Shown: positions 8,148 to 17,760, counted from the stretch's first letter. The stretch: DNA of 64,000 nt from Simiduia curdlanivorans (GCF_030409605.1 NZ_JAUFQG010000004.1:558001-622000), one strand, 5' to 3'. Numbers and translations are program-made. Notes: generated by a model not told the origin, from the letters alone.

Positions 8148-11100
8148 TTATTCTTTATGTTCATCGTTCTTTTTCAGAGACCGCTTATTACCCGCCGCCA
8201 AGGCGCGCAGCTGATGTGATACATCCTGCATCTTGTCGTGGGTTTTCAAATCTATTTCTAGTTTTTTGTCCATGCTGCGCACCAGCGGGAAAATACTGTT
8301 TTCGATAGTATCGGCCAAGGCCGTTAACATGCGATCGATACCAGGAACCGGCTGATTAATCACCTCCACTTTTGGCGCCAACTTTTCTAAGGATTTTGCG
8401 ATACCCAGAATTGCTAATACTAGAGGTTCGCGCGCCGACTTCTCTGTTCTAGGCTTGGCCTGAGCCGTTACCATGGCTTCGCGCAAGGATTGAACGCTGG
8501 CCACCATATCAACCAATTGCGCTACAATTTTGCCGCCGGCATCGGCATCGTCGCCACCCATGGCTTTATTGCGCATGAAATCTTTCTTGATCGCCTGCCA
8601 GCGCTCCGCCTGCAGCTCCGTCATGTTGCCGCGCAATTCGGCCAATTTTAATAAGTTGGCCTCGGCACCGGTGGTGAGCAACTGGGCCTCACCTAAATAG
8701 TGATCGGCTATCATCTGCATCAGCTCGGCATCGTTCATCACGGCAGAAATTTTCTCCGTCATTTTATTCATATTGCGGTAGCTACCCTGCAACTTGAACG
8801 GTGGCTCGGTGCGGTATTTGTCATCTTGCGCGGCGGAGATAATGTATTGCTGGTTAATTTTTAATACCACATCGCGCACCACCATCATTTTCTTCAAAAC
8901 GCCGGTGATCTCACCAATTTCAGAACTGCTATAGGCATGGCTTAAATCTGTTGTGGCAATACTCTCGCCTTGCGCCATTTTCACCAGCTTATAAACATCG
9001 GCCATTTCCCGTGTTGCCAGCGGCGCTAATACCGGGTTTGAGGTGAGCGAGTTTTCGATATAACTCAGCGCAAATTGCTCGTCCATACCGCCGAGAATAT
9101 CGCCCAAGTTATAGATATCGGCTCGGTTAGCGAGCATATCCGGAATTTTAAATGCCTCACCCGACTCAGTGTAGGGGTTACCCGCCATCACTACGCAAAA
9201 CTTCTTACCGCGCATATCGTAGGTTTTAGTCTGCTTGCGCCATACGCCTTCGATGCGCCGTGTGCCGTCGCACAAGGAAATAAATTTCTGCAAAAACTCT
9301 GGGTCTGTGTGTTGAATATCATCGAGATACAACATCACGTTATTACCCATCTCTAAACCCAGGTTTAGTTTCACCAATTCCTGTCGCGCCGTGGCATTGG
9401 GCGCTTGCTCTGGGTCGAGTGACAGCACGTTATGGCCGAGCGACGGGCAGTTGATTTTCATAAAAATCAAACCCAGCCGATTTGCCACATACTCCATTAA
9501 GGTGGTTTTACCGTAACCCGGCGGCGAAATCATCATCAGCAAACCCATGAGATCGGTTCGCTTAGTTTCACCAACGGTACCCATTTGCTTGGCGAGGTTG
9601 TCGCCAATTAAAGGCAGATAGGATTCATTAATGAGCCGGTTTCGAACAAAGGAGCTCAGCGGCCGCGCTTTAAATTCATGTAGCTTTAAGCCCTTGCGCT
9701 CGCGCTCAACGATAGCCTGACGCACCTTGTGGTACTGATGATAACCGGCCACCACCACGCGCCGATGGTGCGCCATGCGCAACAGAAAACTGTCTATCTC
9801 TAGACTCAAACGGCCTTGATCGAGTAGCGGGTGATCACCCAACAGTCCCTCAACGATCAATTGTAAGTCGGCCTCGGTATCGCGCCGACGTACATTTTTA
9901 GCCGCCAGCATGGCTGCAGCCTCGGGAATAAAATGGCGCGCCTTATCACTTTTCTGATGTTCGGTCAGTGCATCGAGCCAGACGCTAATGACGCGAAGCT
10001 TCTCACCGGGGCGTTGGTCTAAATTTTCTAACACCGACTGAAATCTTGCCCACACCACGTCGTCCATGGCACTTCGCAAGCCTGCCTCTAATGCGCGCGC
10101 ATACTTGCTGGATATAAACGCAAATTGATCTCGGGCCAATTCAGCCACCAAATACTGAGCCGCGCGCTCGGTATTGTGGCCACTGCTATCAACGCCCTGC
10201 GCCTCAACCCAAAGCGACATGGCAGCGTGAACCTCCTGCTCTAAAAGCGCTATCGCTTTACCGCTGGCGAACAAGGTATTCAGTAGGGCCGCCGATTGTG
10301 CCCGTTGTTGCCACTGCTTTACCTTTGACTGGCTTAAGCGGGTATCGTCAGCCACATCGACAAAGCTTGCCCAAAAAACCTGCGCCAAGGCGCGGCACTG
10401 CGGGTCGAAGCGCAAGAGATCTGCGGCATCTAGCGCCGGTAAGAGCGCCTGCAGAATTTTGGTTGCATCGCTATCGTGTATGCCTTTTTCGTAACCCTCT
10501 TTGTAGCGCGGCGCGGCAAAAGCTTTGACCAAGTTAGCCAGCTTCGCCTCATCTAACAAAGCCTCTTGCAGAATGCCTAAACTCAGCGCCTCGCTCCCCG
10601 CACGCGCCGCCTCGAGCAAACTGTAGGCGAGGTATTCACCTCGGTACACCTGCTCCGTCTCGGACTCAATATTCAACTGCCAGTAATCACTGAGTGCGTT
10701 CAGCTCGGCATCGTCTATTGGCTCGTAGTAATCCGTGCCCAAGAGATGAATATTGAGTTTATTATTTCGCGGAATAATGGTCAGGTCTAACTCCTGGGTA
10801 TTGACCGAAAAACGGTGCCGCGGGCCCAATTTTATAACACTGCCACCCGCTTCAAAGATGTCGCTTTTATCGCGCAGCGAACGCAGCGCCTGTTCTTTTA
10901 CCGCCTTAAAGCGCGCATCCACATCATCGGCTTTGACGGCGCTATTGAGCTGGCGCAAGCGCTCGGAAAATTCCCGCACTTTTTGCACCAAGGCATCGGA
11001 GGCAAAGTAGGTGTTTAGCTCGTCTTTATCGGTGAACTTTAGGGTTCGCTTTTCGATGCTCGATAACACTCGACTGGCCGCGTCTACAACCGACTGTGCC

Positions 11101-13424
11101 TTTTGCTGCTGCTCATCCAATAACTTCTGCTTATGGCCCTCAAAGGCCTCATAAACCTCTTCCCGCTTGCCAATAATCTCAGTCAAAAATTGATCGTACT
11201 CGCTAAACTGGCTTTCGAATTCTTCTAACTGCACCAGTAGTCGCGATAACTGCTCATCGCACTTTTCCGGTGTATCGGCCAAACTCAGGGCGTTGTTAAT
11301 ACTTTGGCTAAACAGTTTAAATTGGGCACCAAACTGCGCCGTTGCCTCGGTCGAGCCTAGGCTTTTATATTTGTTGCGCGCGATAGCGCGGCTTTGATTG
11401 AGCAAGCCGTAAACTTCAGAAATCGCATCGACGATACGGGTCGTCACGGTGGCGTCATCACCTTGCAAGGTACTCATGAGTTCGGTTAACAAATCGAGCT
11501 CAGCCGCTGCTTGATCAATATTGTCAATGCAGGGTGTGACCTCCGCCCTCACCTCGGCTTGATCAACCGCGGCCTGAACCCCTTGAATTTTTTCGTGATA
11601 GGGTTGCAGGGCTTTTTCATCGGCGAGAAAGCCTAAGGTACGCTCACTCAAATTCGCTTCTGCTGACTCTAGCTCCTTGGTCAACGTTTCAATAATCTTG
11701 AGGTCGATATAACGATAACTGGAGATACTAACTAAATGCCCGCGCTGGCGGCGCAACTTAGTCAGCATCGAAACAAATTGATCAGCACTCTGCCATTCGT
11801 CTGGCCGCACCGCGCGCAACAGTTCCACCTGGGTTTGTTTTGCGTCGGTTAACGCTTTGCTCGATTGCAGCTGAATAGATTGAACCTTTTCAAACTCATC
11901 AATCACTAGCTCGGCGGTCGCGGAAACATCTTTCAACACCTGCGCCAAGTCACCCAGCGCTTCGTCGGACACCCAATAGTGTTCGTCGAATATTTTTTTC
12001 GCCGCTAGATTTAGCTCTTCATAAATTTTTGCGGACACCTCGGGATTCTCGATCAACCGAGTAAGACTTAATAGATTTGAAACACCGCGCACCAGCTCTG
12101 AGTTACCTATTTTACCGAAAGCGGTTTTGCTAGGCGGTAGTTTACTGGCGAATTCAGCGCTAAAGAAGGGCGTGGTCCAAATTTGCATGGGATGCACCCG
12201 CGTCGGTTCATCGCCGGCGCTGAATATCACCAAGGTGCCATCATCGGCCAAGGCGTAACCGTGGCAAGTTATCGGATTTTTTAGGCTCTTCTCGATCATA
12301 TTGTAGGAGAGCAATACCAAAACACCGTTGACCGGCTCATAAAAAACATAGAGCACATCTTCGCCGTTGGGCGAGCGCACGACGCGTTTAATTTTTAGGC
12401 CAATGGTGCGCTCTTCGAAAGTTTTATGCTCGCCAGTTTGTAAGTAGTAACCACCGGGGAAAATAATCCCGTGATCCTCTGGCAGCTGCACGCAAGACAT
12501 GCCAATGGCGTCTATACGAAGCACTTTTTGCGTCAGGGTGTTATAAACAAAGTGGCGCCAAAGCTCTTCGCGGTAAGGCTTAACTTTCAACAATATCAAG
12601 GCACCTACACGGGCATAGGAAATATCGGCATCGTCTAAGGATTGGGTTTTATCTTCAACTGGCTCGCGGTAGATACCTAAGCCATCTTCGGTATTATTTT
12701 CCACCTTGATGGTAAGATCGCCGCCCACGGTTTCCACAAACACGGTGTCTTCAATATTGACATGTGGGTGTTTGCCGTGCACGCTGTGTTCGCGCGTAGT
12801 TTCTATCCAGGTAAAATCAAAAGCCGGCGGCAGAGAGATATCGCGCTCACCACGGTTATCAATATATTTTACGGTTTTACCATCGGCCGATATGGACCAG
12901 CGAAATACGCGCAGGTCATCTAATCGCTCGCCAATCTGAAAACCCGCCAGTAATTTTCCGTCTTTAACACTTAGCTCGATTAACTTAGTGTGCTTGTAGT
13001 AGCGATATAGCTCGCTGAAATCGTTGACGAAGCCTCTATCGGCTAAAAAAGTTCCCTCGGCGGAAACCTGCTCGAGATCTGTATCGGAATCATTGGAACC
13101 CAATTTGAATAGAGAAAAAACGTCTTCGACTGCGGTCTCTTTCTTTAAGCCAATGAAAACGTTGTAGCCGAATAAAAGATAATCCCCAACTTGGACGATA
13201 TCTCTTGGCACACAGTTATTGACCGTTCGAATGCGAGTGCGGGCGCTGACGGCCATGTCAGAGCTGCCGAACTCCTGCAAGCGGCGCTCATTGATAGTGT
13301 TAGCAATCTGCTTTAGCGATTGCCCTTGTGCAACCAGACGCTTGCGGATGATCTCGTAGGCACCGCCCTGCGCAACCGCATCGTCAACTACACCGTCTTG
13401 CGCCGGCTTCGCAGCTTCGCTCAT
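8148..13424 (-). CDS. giant AAA+ ATPase (database name: DNA repair ATPase), flotillin/PspA operon
   Basis: A single intact 1758-residue frame. Residues 1-100 are helical and basic; about 100-480 are strand-rich with recurring short blades; about 490-900 hold long coiled coils (KREEVYEAFEGHKQKLLDEQQQK and similar); an alpha-helical part leads to one AAA+ module. There I see Walker A SPPGYGKT (Lys1306), Walker B VMLYLDD (Asp1368-Asp1369), sensor-1 VVMAGNP (Asn1416) and a probable arginine finger in ANRAD (Arg1434). The C-terminal 250 residues are helical. No membrane helix is visible. Similar proteins carry the label DNA repair ATPase (I recall the family as DUF3686), which the context does not support: here it follows flotillin, YqiJ and PspA genes. 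An energy-driven remodeller of flotillin or PspA assemblies is my inference. The ATG follows AAGGAAT. Confidence 0.8.
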   Translation of the reverse strand: MSEAAKPAQDGVVDDAVAQGGAYEIIRKRLVAQGQSLKQIANTINERRLQEFGSSDMAVSARTRIRTVNNCVPRDIVQVGDYLLFGYNVFIGLKKETAVEDVFSLFKLGSNDSDTDLEQVSAEGTFLADRGFVNDFSELYRYYKHTKLIELSVKDGKLLAGFQIGERLDDLRVFRWSISADGKTVKYIDNRGERDISLPPAFDFTWIETTREHSVHGKHPHVNIEDTVFVETVGGDLTIKVENNTEDGLGIYREPVEDKTQSLDDADISYARVGALILLKVKPYREELWRHFVYNTLTQKVLRIDAIGMSCVQLPEDHGIIFPGGYYLQTGEHKTFEERTIGLKIKRVVRSPNGEDVLYVFYEPVNGVLVLLSYNMIEKSLKNPITCHGYALADDGTLVIFSAGDEPTRVHPMQIWTTPFFSAEFASKLPPSKTAFGKIGNSELVRGVSNLLSLTRLIENPEVSAKIYEELNLAAKKIFDEHYWVSDEALGDLAQVLKDVSATAELVIDEFEKVQSIQLQSSKALTDAKQTQVELLRAVRPDEWQSADQFVSMLTKLRRQRGHLVSISSYRYIDLKIIETLTKELESAEANLSERTLGFLADEKALQPYHEKIQGVQAAVDQAEVRAEVTPCIDNIDQAAAELDLLTELMSTLQGDDATVTTRIVDAISEVYGLLNQSRAIARNKYKSLGSTEATAQFGAQFKLFSQSINNALSLADTPEKCDEQLSRLLVQLEEFESQFSEYDQFLTEIIGKREEVYEAFEGHKQKLLDEQQQKAQSVVDAASRVLSSIEKRTLKFTDKDELNTYFASDALVQKVREFSERLRQLNSAVKADDVDARFKAVKEQALRSLRDKSDIFEAGGSVIKLGPRHRFSVNTQELDLTIIPRNNKLNIHLLGTDYYEPIDDAELNALSDYWQLNIESETEQVYRGEYLAYSLLEAARAGSEALSLGILQEALLDEAKLANLVKAFAAPRYKEGYEKGIHDSDATKILQALLPALDAADLLRFDPQCRALAQVFWASFVDVADDTRLSQSKVKQWQQRAQSAALLNTLFASGKAIALLEQEVHAAMSLWVEAQGVDSSGHNTERAAQYLVAELARDQFAFISSKYARALEAGLRSAMDDVVWARFQSVLENLDQRPGEKLRVISVWLDALTEHQKSDKARHFIPEAAAMLAAKNVRRRDTEADLQLIVEGLLGDHPLLDQGRLSLEIDSFLLRMAHHRRVVVAGYHQYHKVRQAIVERERKGLKLHEFKARPLSSFVRNRLINESYLPLIGDNLAKQMGTVGETKRTDLMGLLMMISPPGYGKTTLMEYVANRLGLIFMKINCPSLGHNVLSLDPEQAPNATARQELVKLNLGLEMGNNVMLYLDDIQHTDPEFLQKFISLCDGTRRIEGVWRKQTKTYDMRGKKFCVVMAGNPYTESGEAFKIPDMLANRADIYNLGDILGGMDEQFALSYIENSLTSNPVLAPLATREMADVYKLVKMAQGESIATTDLSHAYSSSEIGEITGVLKKMMVVRDVVLKINQQYIISAAQDDKYRTEPPFKLQGSYRNMNKMTEKISAVMNDAELMQMIADHYLGEAQLLTTGAEANLLKLAELRGNMTELQAERWQAIKKDFMRNKAMGGDDADAGGKIVAQLVDMVASVQSLREAMVTAQAKPRTEKSAREPLVLAILGIAKSLEKLAPKVEVINQPVPGIDRMLTALADTIENSIFPLVRSMDKKLEIDLKTHDKMQDVSHQLRALAAGNKRSLKKNDEHKE

Positions 13425-13481
13425 GGTTTATTCCTTTTCCACTAAAGAGAGGCAAACGAGGGGAGCTAGGCTCTCCACTTT

Positions 13482-15377
13482 TTACGCGCTTGGCGTGTCT
13501 TTGTTGACGTCCGCAACCGGCGTATCTACCAAGCGATGCAATATCGCCTGTAGGGTTCCGCTCTTTTCAGCCAAGCCATCAATGGCCTTGCCGATGGACA
13601 GAGACTTAGCAAAGTTATTGAAGAAATGATCTTCACCGCCGACGATATCGATCTTGGCTTTCTGCAGCGCAGTCGCCAAGACTTCGGCATTTTCTTTAGC
13701 GATTTCCTTACCTGCATCGATAGACGCCAAGGCCTCTTTCAATGCGGTTTCCAGCCCCATGCGGAACTCTTCGTGGGCACGCGCCTGTGCGCTCATGCTA
13801 TTCATGGCGCCGAACTTCTCAACCAGGCCATCGGCCTCGGCTTTAAATTGCTCGCGCGTCACTTCGGCATTGGCCATACCGATTTGGCGTGCAGCGCGCG
13901 CCTCAGAATCGCCTTTGGCGCCGATAACTTCGGCTTGCGCTTTACCCGTACCCAAGAGCGCATCGGCTTCCGCATCGCCTTTGGCGCGAATAACATTGGC
14001 TTCAGCAAGCCCTGGCGCTGCGCGCTCGGCCTGCACGCCTTCCGCCATTTTCTTCTTCGCCTCAGCTTCTTTAGTAGTCGCTTCCAATTGCGCTTGCGCT
14101 AACAAGGTAATCTCTACCGACTTATGCTTGGCGGCCTGCTCTTCAGCTTCAGCGGCTTTCACCTGCTTCACTTTGTCTTCTTCAGCCAGCGCTTCCGCTG
14201 CCAACACTTTAGTTTGCTTGGCGCGATCGGCCTCGGACACTTCGCGCACTTCTTTAATGCGCTCTTCTTCGATGGCCACAGTCTTATCGACAGCGACGCG
14301 CTCGCGAATCACATTGGCAATTTCTTTCTTCTCAACTTCTACCGCTTTTTCAGCTTCTATGCGTTGAATTTCAACTTCGCGCTCGCGGGCAACAATTTCC
14401 AGATCTCGCGCTCGGGTTACTTTTTCTTCTTCGATAGCCACAGCGCGTAAACGATTCTGCGTGGCCACCTCGATTTCGCGCTGTTGATTCTCGGTTTTAA
14501 CCGCAAGATCTTGATCGACCTGAATGGTAGTAGACTGAGCCCTGAGGCGCTCTTCTTCCTGCACCTTTTTTGTTTCCGCCTCTTCGCGCGCCCGAATGGT
14601 GGCGATTTCGCGCTCTTGCTTGGCTTCGGCATCAGACTGCTGACGCTCAAGCGCGAGCATGGCCTCAACGGTTTCCACGTTCTTCTTTTTGATTGCCAAT
14701 TCTTCATCGCGCTCTAGCACATTGGTGCGCACATTCTGCACCGCGGTGAGCTCGGTAATTTTCTTGATGCCCTCGGCATCCATGATGTTGCTAGGGTCGA
14801 GGGATGATTTCGGCGTTTGCTCTAGGTAGTCGATGGCCACATCTTCGAGCACATAGCCATTTAAATCCTCGCCAATGACCGCGACAATTTTTTCGCGGAA
14901 CTGCATTCTGTTTTCAAACAGATTAACGAACTCAATTTGCTTACCCACGGTTTTCAAAGCTTCGGAAAACTTGGCATTAAACAGTAAGTTAACCGCTTCG
15001 CGATCTGAAGCACGACTAGCGCCGATGGACTTGGCCACCTTCAACACATCTTCCGCGGTTTCGTTAACCCGAAGATAGAAGGCAACGGTAATATCGGCGC
15101 GCATATTGTCGGCACAAATTAAGCCGTCTTTGCCACGCCTATCCACTTCCAAGGTAATCAATGAAATTTTCATCAATTCCTTTTTGTGAATAATCGGGTA
15201 GACCAGTGCACCGGTAAAATGCACTTTCGGCTTCGGACTCATATCGTTGACGATAAGTGCCACACCTTGCTCCACCTTTACATAAAAGGCTTTAAAGAGC
15301 GCCGCTAGCCCCATGAGAATTACAAAGACTATCCCTACACCCGAAAGAATCGGCATGAGCACTGAAAGATCAGCCAT
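13482..15377 (-). CDS. yqiK: flotillin, YqiK-type SPFH protein
   Basis: A 631-residue membrane-anchored scaffold. One N-terminal helix (about residues 8-28, ILSGVGIVFVILMGLAALF) is followed by an SPFH/band-7 domain (about 30-200, with DNMRADITVAFYLRV and the region ending in YLEQTP). Then comes a very long charged coiled coil with dense EAE/REV repeats (about 205-480), an AEANVIRAKGDAEADALLG segment typical of flotillins, and a helical tail. Such proteins form detergent-resistant membrane platforms. E. coli yqiJ-yqiK has the same pair. GGAGTAACC precedes the ATG. It lies between the YqiJ-like and giant ATPase genes in one operon. Confidence 0.88.
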   Translation of the reverse strand: MADLSVLMPILSGVGIVFVILMGLAALFKAFYVKVEQGVALIVNDMSPKPKVHFTGALVYPIIHKKELMKISLITLEVDRRGKDGLICADNMRADITVAFYLRVNETAEDVLKVAKSIGASRASDREAVNLLFNAKFSEALKTVGKQIEFVNLFENRMQFREKIVAVIGEDLNGYVLEDVAIDYLEQTPKSSLDPSNIMDAEGIKKITELTAVQNVRTNVLERDEELAIKKKNVETVEAMLALERQQSDAEAKQEREIATIRAREEAETKKVQEEERLRAQSTTIQVDQDLAVKTENQQREIEVATQNRLRAVAIEEEKVTRARDLEIVAREREVEIQRIEAEKAVEVEKKEIANVIRERVAVDKTVAIEEERIKEVREVSEADRAKQTKVLAAEALAEEDKVKQVKAAEAEEQAAKHKSVEITLLAQAQLEATTKEAEAKKKMAEGVQAERAAPGLAEANVIRAKGDAEADALLGTGKAQAEVIGAKGDSEARAARQIGMANAEVTREQFKAEADGLVEKFGAMNSMSAQARAHEEFRMGLETALKEALASIDAGKEIAKENAEVLATALQKAKIDIVGGEDHFFNNFAKSLSIGKAIDGLAEKSGTLQAILHRLVDTPVADVNKDTPSA

Positions 15378-15419
15378 AATGGTTACTCCATTTCCAAATA
15401 ACGTAAGTTTTAAATGAAA

Positions 15420-16112
15420 TCAATTACCGGAAAATTCAGCTTCCGAAATGACTTTATAAATATTTGTCGCAACCTCGTGCTCTAATAATACCACGCGATC
15501 ACCCTTCACAAATTCAACACCCGGCTCGCTGCGCACCTTAAGCAGCAAACCCGCGCCACCGTCCGACAAAATCGCCTCGCCCATTTGGCTATTAACCACT
15601 GAGCTACGCACAACCGCCGTTTGCCCGATAATAAATTGCACCGTTTGCTGGCGTGCATTTTTAAATAAGGGGCGGAGCGGCTTTATCACCTGACTGGTGA
15701 TCATCACCGCAGCATACAGGGAAGCGAAAAGCACCGGCAAACCGAGCAAATAGCGCAAAAAACCATCTGGCACCCAACCAAACAGGAAGTGCACAAGGTA
15801 ATAGCAGACCAGCCAGCCGAATAGTGCGATCAGCGACACGATAATGGTGACAGGTACACCCTGAAGACCGAACTTCAACATCAAGGCGGCCAGTACATCG
15901 GGGGTTGAGTGACTGCTATCGGCATTGATATCTAGGTCGCCGTCCATATCCGGCACATCGAAATCGAGCATATCAATATCGACGAAACCCAAGACCGCAA
16001 CCAGCCAATACAGCAGGCATAAAATTAGAAAGAAGCTAAAAATAGCGGTCGGGAAAGACGCTAAATTTTGATAAAAGGGGTCCATTTTATCGGAAAGTAG
16101 TATTGCGAACAT
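15420..16112 (-). CDS. yqiJ: YqiJ-like membrane protein with OB fold
   Basis: A 230-residue protein with about three membrane helices (roughly 21-43, 83-105 and 115-140) and a C-terminal soluble domain (about 155-225) of short strands (QTAVVRSSVV, GAGLLLKVRS, GDRVVLLEHE) that fits the OB/NfeD-like fold. Between helices 1 and 2 is an acidic segment rich in D (DIDMLDFDVPDMDGDLD), probably outside the membrane core. Its partner in E. coli is the flotillin YqiK, and the two are thought to work together in membrane domains. Here it immediately precedes the flotillin gene. ATG 16085 is a possible internal start, but the first ATG keeps the usual length. Confidence 0.8.
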   Translation of the reverse strand: MFAILLSDKMDPFYQNLASFPTAIFSFFLILCLLYWLVAVLGFVDIDMLDFDVPDMDGDLDINADSSHSTPDVLAALMLKFGLQGVPVTIIVSLIALFGWLVCYYLVHFLFGWVPDGFLRYLLGLPVLFASLYAAVMITSQVIKPLRPLFKNARQQTVQFIIGQTAVVRSSVVNSQMGEAILSDGGAGLLLKVRSEPGVEFVKGDRVVLLEHEVATNIYKVISEAEFSGN

Positions 16113-16185
16113 GCCCCAACTCCCTGGTCAATTTTTGCACGCCGTAGCGCAGCCTTGAAAGCGCCCTCAAGCGGGGCGCACTAGG

Positions 16186-16875
16186 CTATGCCTTCTTATT
16201 TTTTAGCCGCTCGAGCACATCGGCTGCACTGGCGCCACTGGAGGCAATACCTGCCGCCTCTAATTTGGCCTGCAATGATACATCAGAATCTTCCTGTGCC
16301 AACTCCGAAGCGGCGGCCATTTGTGCCGACTTCAGCTCTTGGCGCTCTTTAATGCGCTCGAGCGAGTCCATGGCGGTGCGCATTTTGGAGTTTGAGCCGC
16401 TGTGGCGCTCGGCCACTGCCGCCTGCGCACGCTGGACATTATCCGTGGCTTTTACCGTATCCACCTGTTGCTTCAAGCGCTTAAGGTTTTGCTCAGTCTG
16501 CTTAATCGCCGCGCGTAGCTTGTCGGCATTGGCGGCATAGGCCTGCACTGACTCTTGCTCCTGCTTTAGCTGGTTTTCAAAATCGGCAATTTTACCAGCC
16601 ACTTCCAGCGCTAAAGCCTCATCCGACTTGTCTAGCGCCTTAACCGCATAAGCTTCGTGCTCTTCAACCTTTTTCTGCAAGCCGGCCACTTTCTGCTCGG
16701 CCAACTTTTGACGGGCAATAATCTCTGCCAAACTATCCTTTGAAAGCTTCAAGCCCTCAGAGGCATCGCGCACCTCCTGATCGAGAATTCGCAACGCTTG
16801 ACTGTCGACAATCGCCTCGCCCGCTTCATTTACGCCACCGCGCAACGCGGTCATCATCTTCGCCCAAATATTCAT
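16186..16875 (-). CDS. yjfJ: PspA/IM30 family protein, YjfJ-type
   Basis: A 229-residue, almost wholly helical protein of the phage-shock/ESCRT-III-like family. It begins MNIWAKMMTALRGGVNEAGEAI, an amphipathic N-terminal helix that would bind stressed membranes, then LRILDQEVRDASEGL and a coiled-coil hairpin. The C-terminal part ends with a short helix (SGASAADVLERLKNKK). I chose ATG 16875, which is preceded by TTGGAGAAAAAT, over the TTG four codons upstream. The family polymerises on inner membranes to limit proton leakage. It is the second gene of the operon, 22 bases after the yjfI-like gene, the same pair order as yjfI-yjfJ in E. coli. Confidence 0.85.
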   Translation of the reverse strand: MNIWAKMMTALRGGVNEAGEAIVDSQALRILDQEVRDASEGLKLSKDSLAEIIARQKLAEQKVAGLQKKVEEHEAYAVKALDKSDEALALEVAGKIADFENQLKQEQESVQAYAANADKLRAAIKQTEQNLKRLKQQVDTVKATDNVQRAQAAVAERHSGSNSKMRTAMDSLERIKERQELKSAQMAAASELAQEDSDVSLQAKLEAAGIASSGASAADVLERLKNKKA

Positions 16876-16897
16876 ATTTTTCTCCAATTCGCTAAAA

Positions 16898-17512
16898 TTA
16901 ATTAAGCAAATGCTCAGCGTAAGCTTCTGTTGCCTGAATCACATTGCTCGCCAACACTTCAATTTCAAAGATAATATTCTGCAGCGCCGAGGCCGAACTG
17001 AGCGCACCAAACATGTGGTAGTAATCGCCCTCGGCGCCCAAATTATCTAAACTTATGGTCGATAGCGGAAAGTACTTGTGGGTGCGCAAAACCATTTCAT
17101 TAAACGCCGCCGTATCTTTAACTTCGCTCACCGACCACAACAGGGATTCGACGATGATCTGCTCGCCCACAACCGTTAAGAAAACCGGCAAATCGCCATA
17201 CTCTTTCATAACAATATGCAACGCCGGTTCGACGCCGTCGATCAACTCGACACTGGCTCGACGCTGCTCGCTGAATAAATCACTCTCTTGCAAAGCTGCG
17301 TAGAGGGTGGCCGTTGTCCAAGCGTGTAATTCCTGCATAAACACTTCTCCTTTCGTCATTTCTACTTCGCCCGGCAGCCGCAGCAACTTTTCATATTGCA
17401 AAAGTAACTTGCTGTGCTTGGGGAGAATCCAAACTTCCTTTTTAACCAGCCCCTGCTCGCGCAGCCGCTGGCGATACTCTCGTTGATAATGTGCAGATGA
17501 TTTAGGCTTCAT
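16898..17512 (-). CDS. yjfI: YjfI/DUF2170-like protein with probable DNA-binding N-terminus
   Basis: First gene of the operon, 204 residues. Residues 1-45 look like a ribbon-helix-helix head: basic AHYQREYRQRLREQGLVKK, a strand KEVWILP, then helix KLLLQYEKLL. This layout (YRxRLRxxGL followed by a short strand ending in P) is shared with MazE-like antitoxin proteins. From about residue 60 it matches the DUF2170/YjfI type (LPVFLTVVGEQIIVESLLW, then RTHKYFPLSTISLD and an acidic YYHMFGALS). DUF2170 proteins sit beside PspA homologues. ATG 17512 is chosen over GTG 17521; neither has a clear ribosome site, and a leaderless message is possible. The three palindromes just upstream make it a candidate autoregulator. 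Confidence 0.7.
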   Translation of the reverse strand: MKPKSSAHYQREYRQRLREQGLVKKEVWILPKHSKLLLQYEKLLRLPGEVEMTKGEVFMQELHAWTTATLYAALQESDLFSEQRRASVELIDGVEPALHIVMKEYGDLPVFLTVVGEQIIVESLLWSVSEVKDTAAFNEMVLRTHKYFPLSTISLDNLGAEGDYYHMFGALSSASALQNIIFEIEVLASNVIQATEAYAEHLLN

Positions 17513-17519
17513 AAGGGTC

Positions 17520-17548
17520 ACAATAATTAATTACATGTAAGAAGGCAA
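17520..17548 (-). promoter_or_regulatory. candidate promoter of the yjfI-pspA-flotillin operon
   Basis: Read on the minus strand, TTGCCT (17548-17543) and TATTGT (17525-17520) are separated by 17 bases and match the -35 and -10 hexamers at four of six positions each. The expected transcript start falls at or next to ATG 17512, giving a leaderless message, which would explain the missing ribosome site. The proximal palindrome sits exactly in the spacer. Confidence 0.4.
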
Positions 17549-17585
17549 GAAAATTACATGTAATATTTAGACAAATTACATGTAA
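17531..17585. promoter_or_regulatory. triple TTACATGTAA operator
   Basis: Three exact copies of the 10-base palindrome TTACATGTAA lie at 17531-17540, 17554-17563 and 17576-17585, all preceded by AA on the plus strand. Centre spacings are 23 and 22 bases, close to two helical turns, so proteins bound to them would face the same side. They lie 19-73 bases upstream of the yjfI-like start. Perfect repetition at this spacing is hard to explain by chance and marks a regulator site; the most likely ligand is the YjfI-like protein itself. Confidence 0.75.
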
Positions 17586-17760
17586 GCGCTAGCTGATACC
17601 GGGGAAACCTCGCACAGAAGTATGCAAGCTATTGAAAATAAAGAGATTTATTTGAGACCCTTATTGATTATGGCAAGGCTCTGCAAGACACTAATACCCG
17701 CTTTACGCTTCGCCAATAAGGAAATTTCGCCCTCCCTAGGGTTGTGGAAGGCTCGGTTAG

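Noticed and set aside
8148..13424. DNA repair role of the giant ATPase
   Set aside because: Only the database-style name supports it; all operon neighbours are membrane-associated families. It is kept as an alternative.
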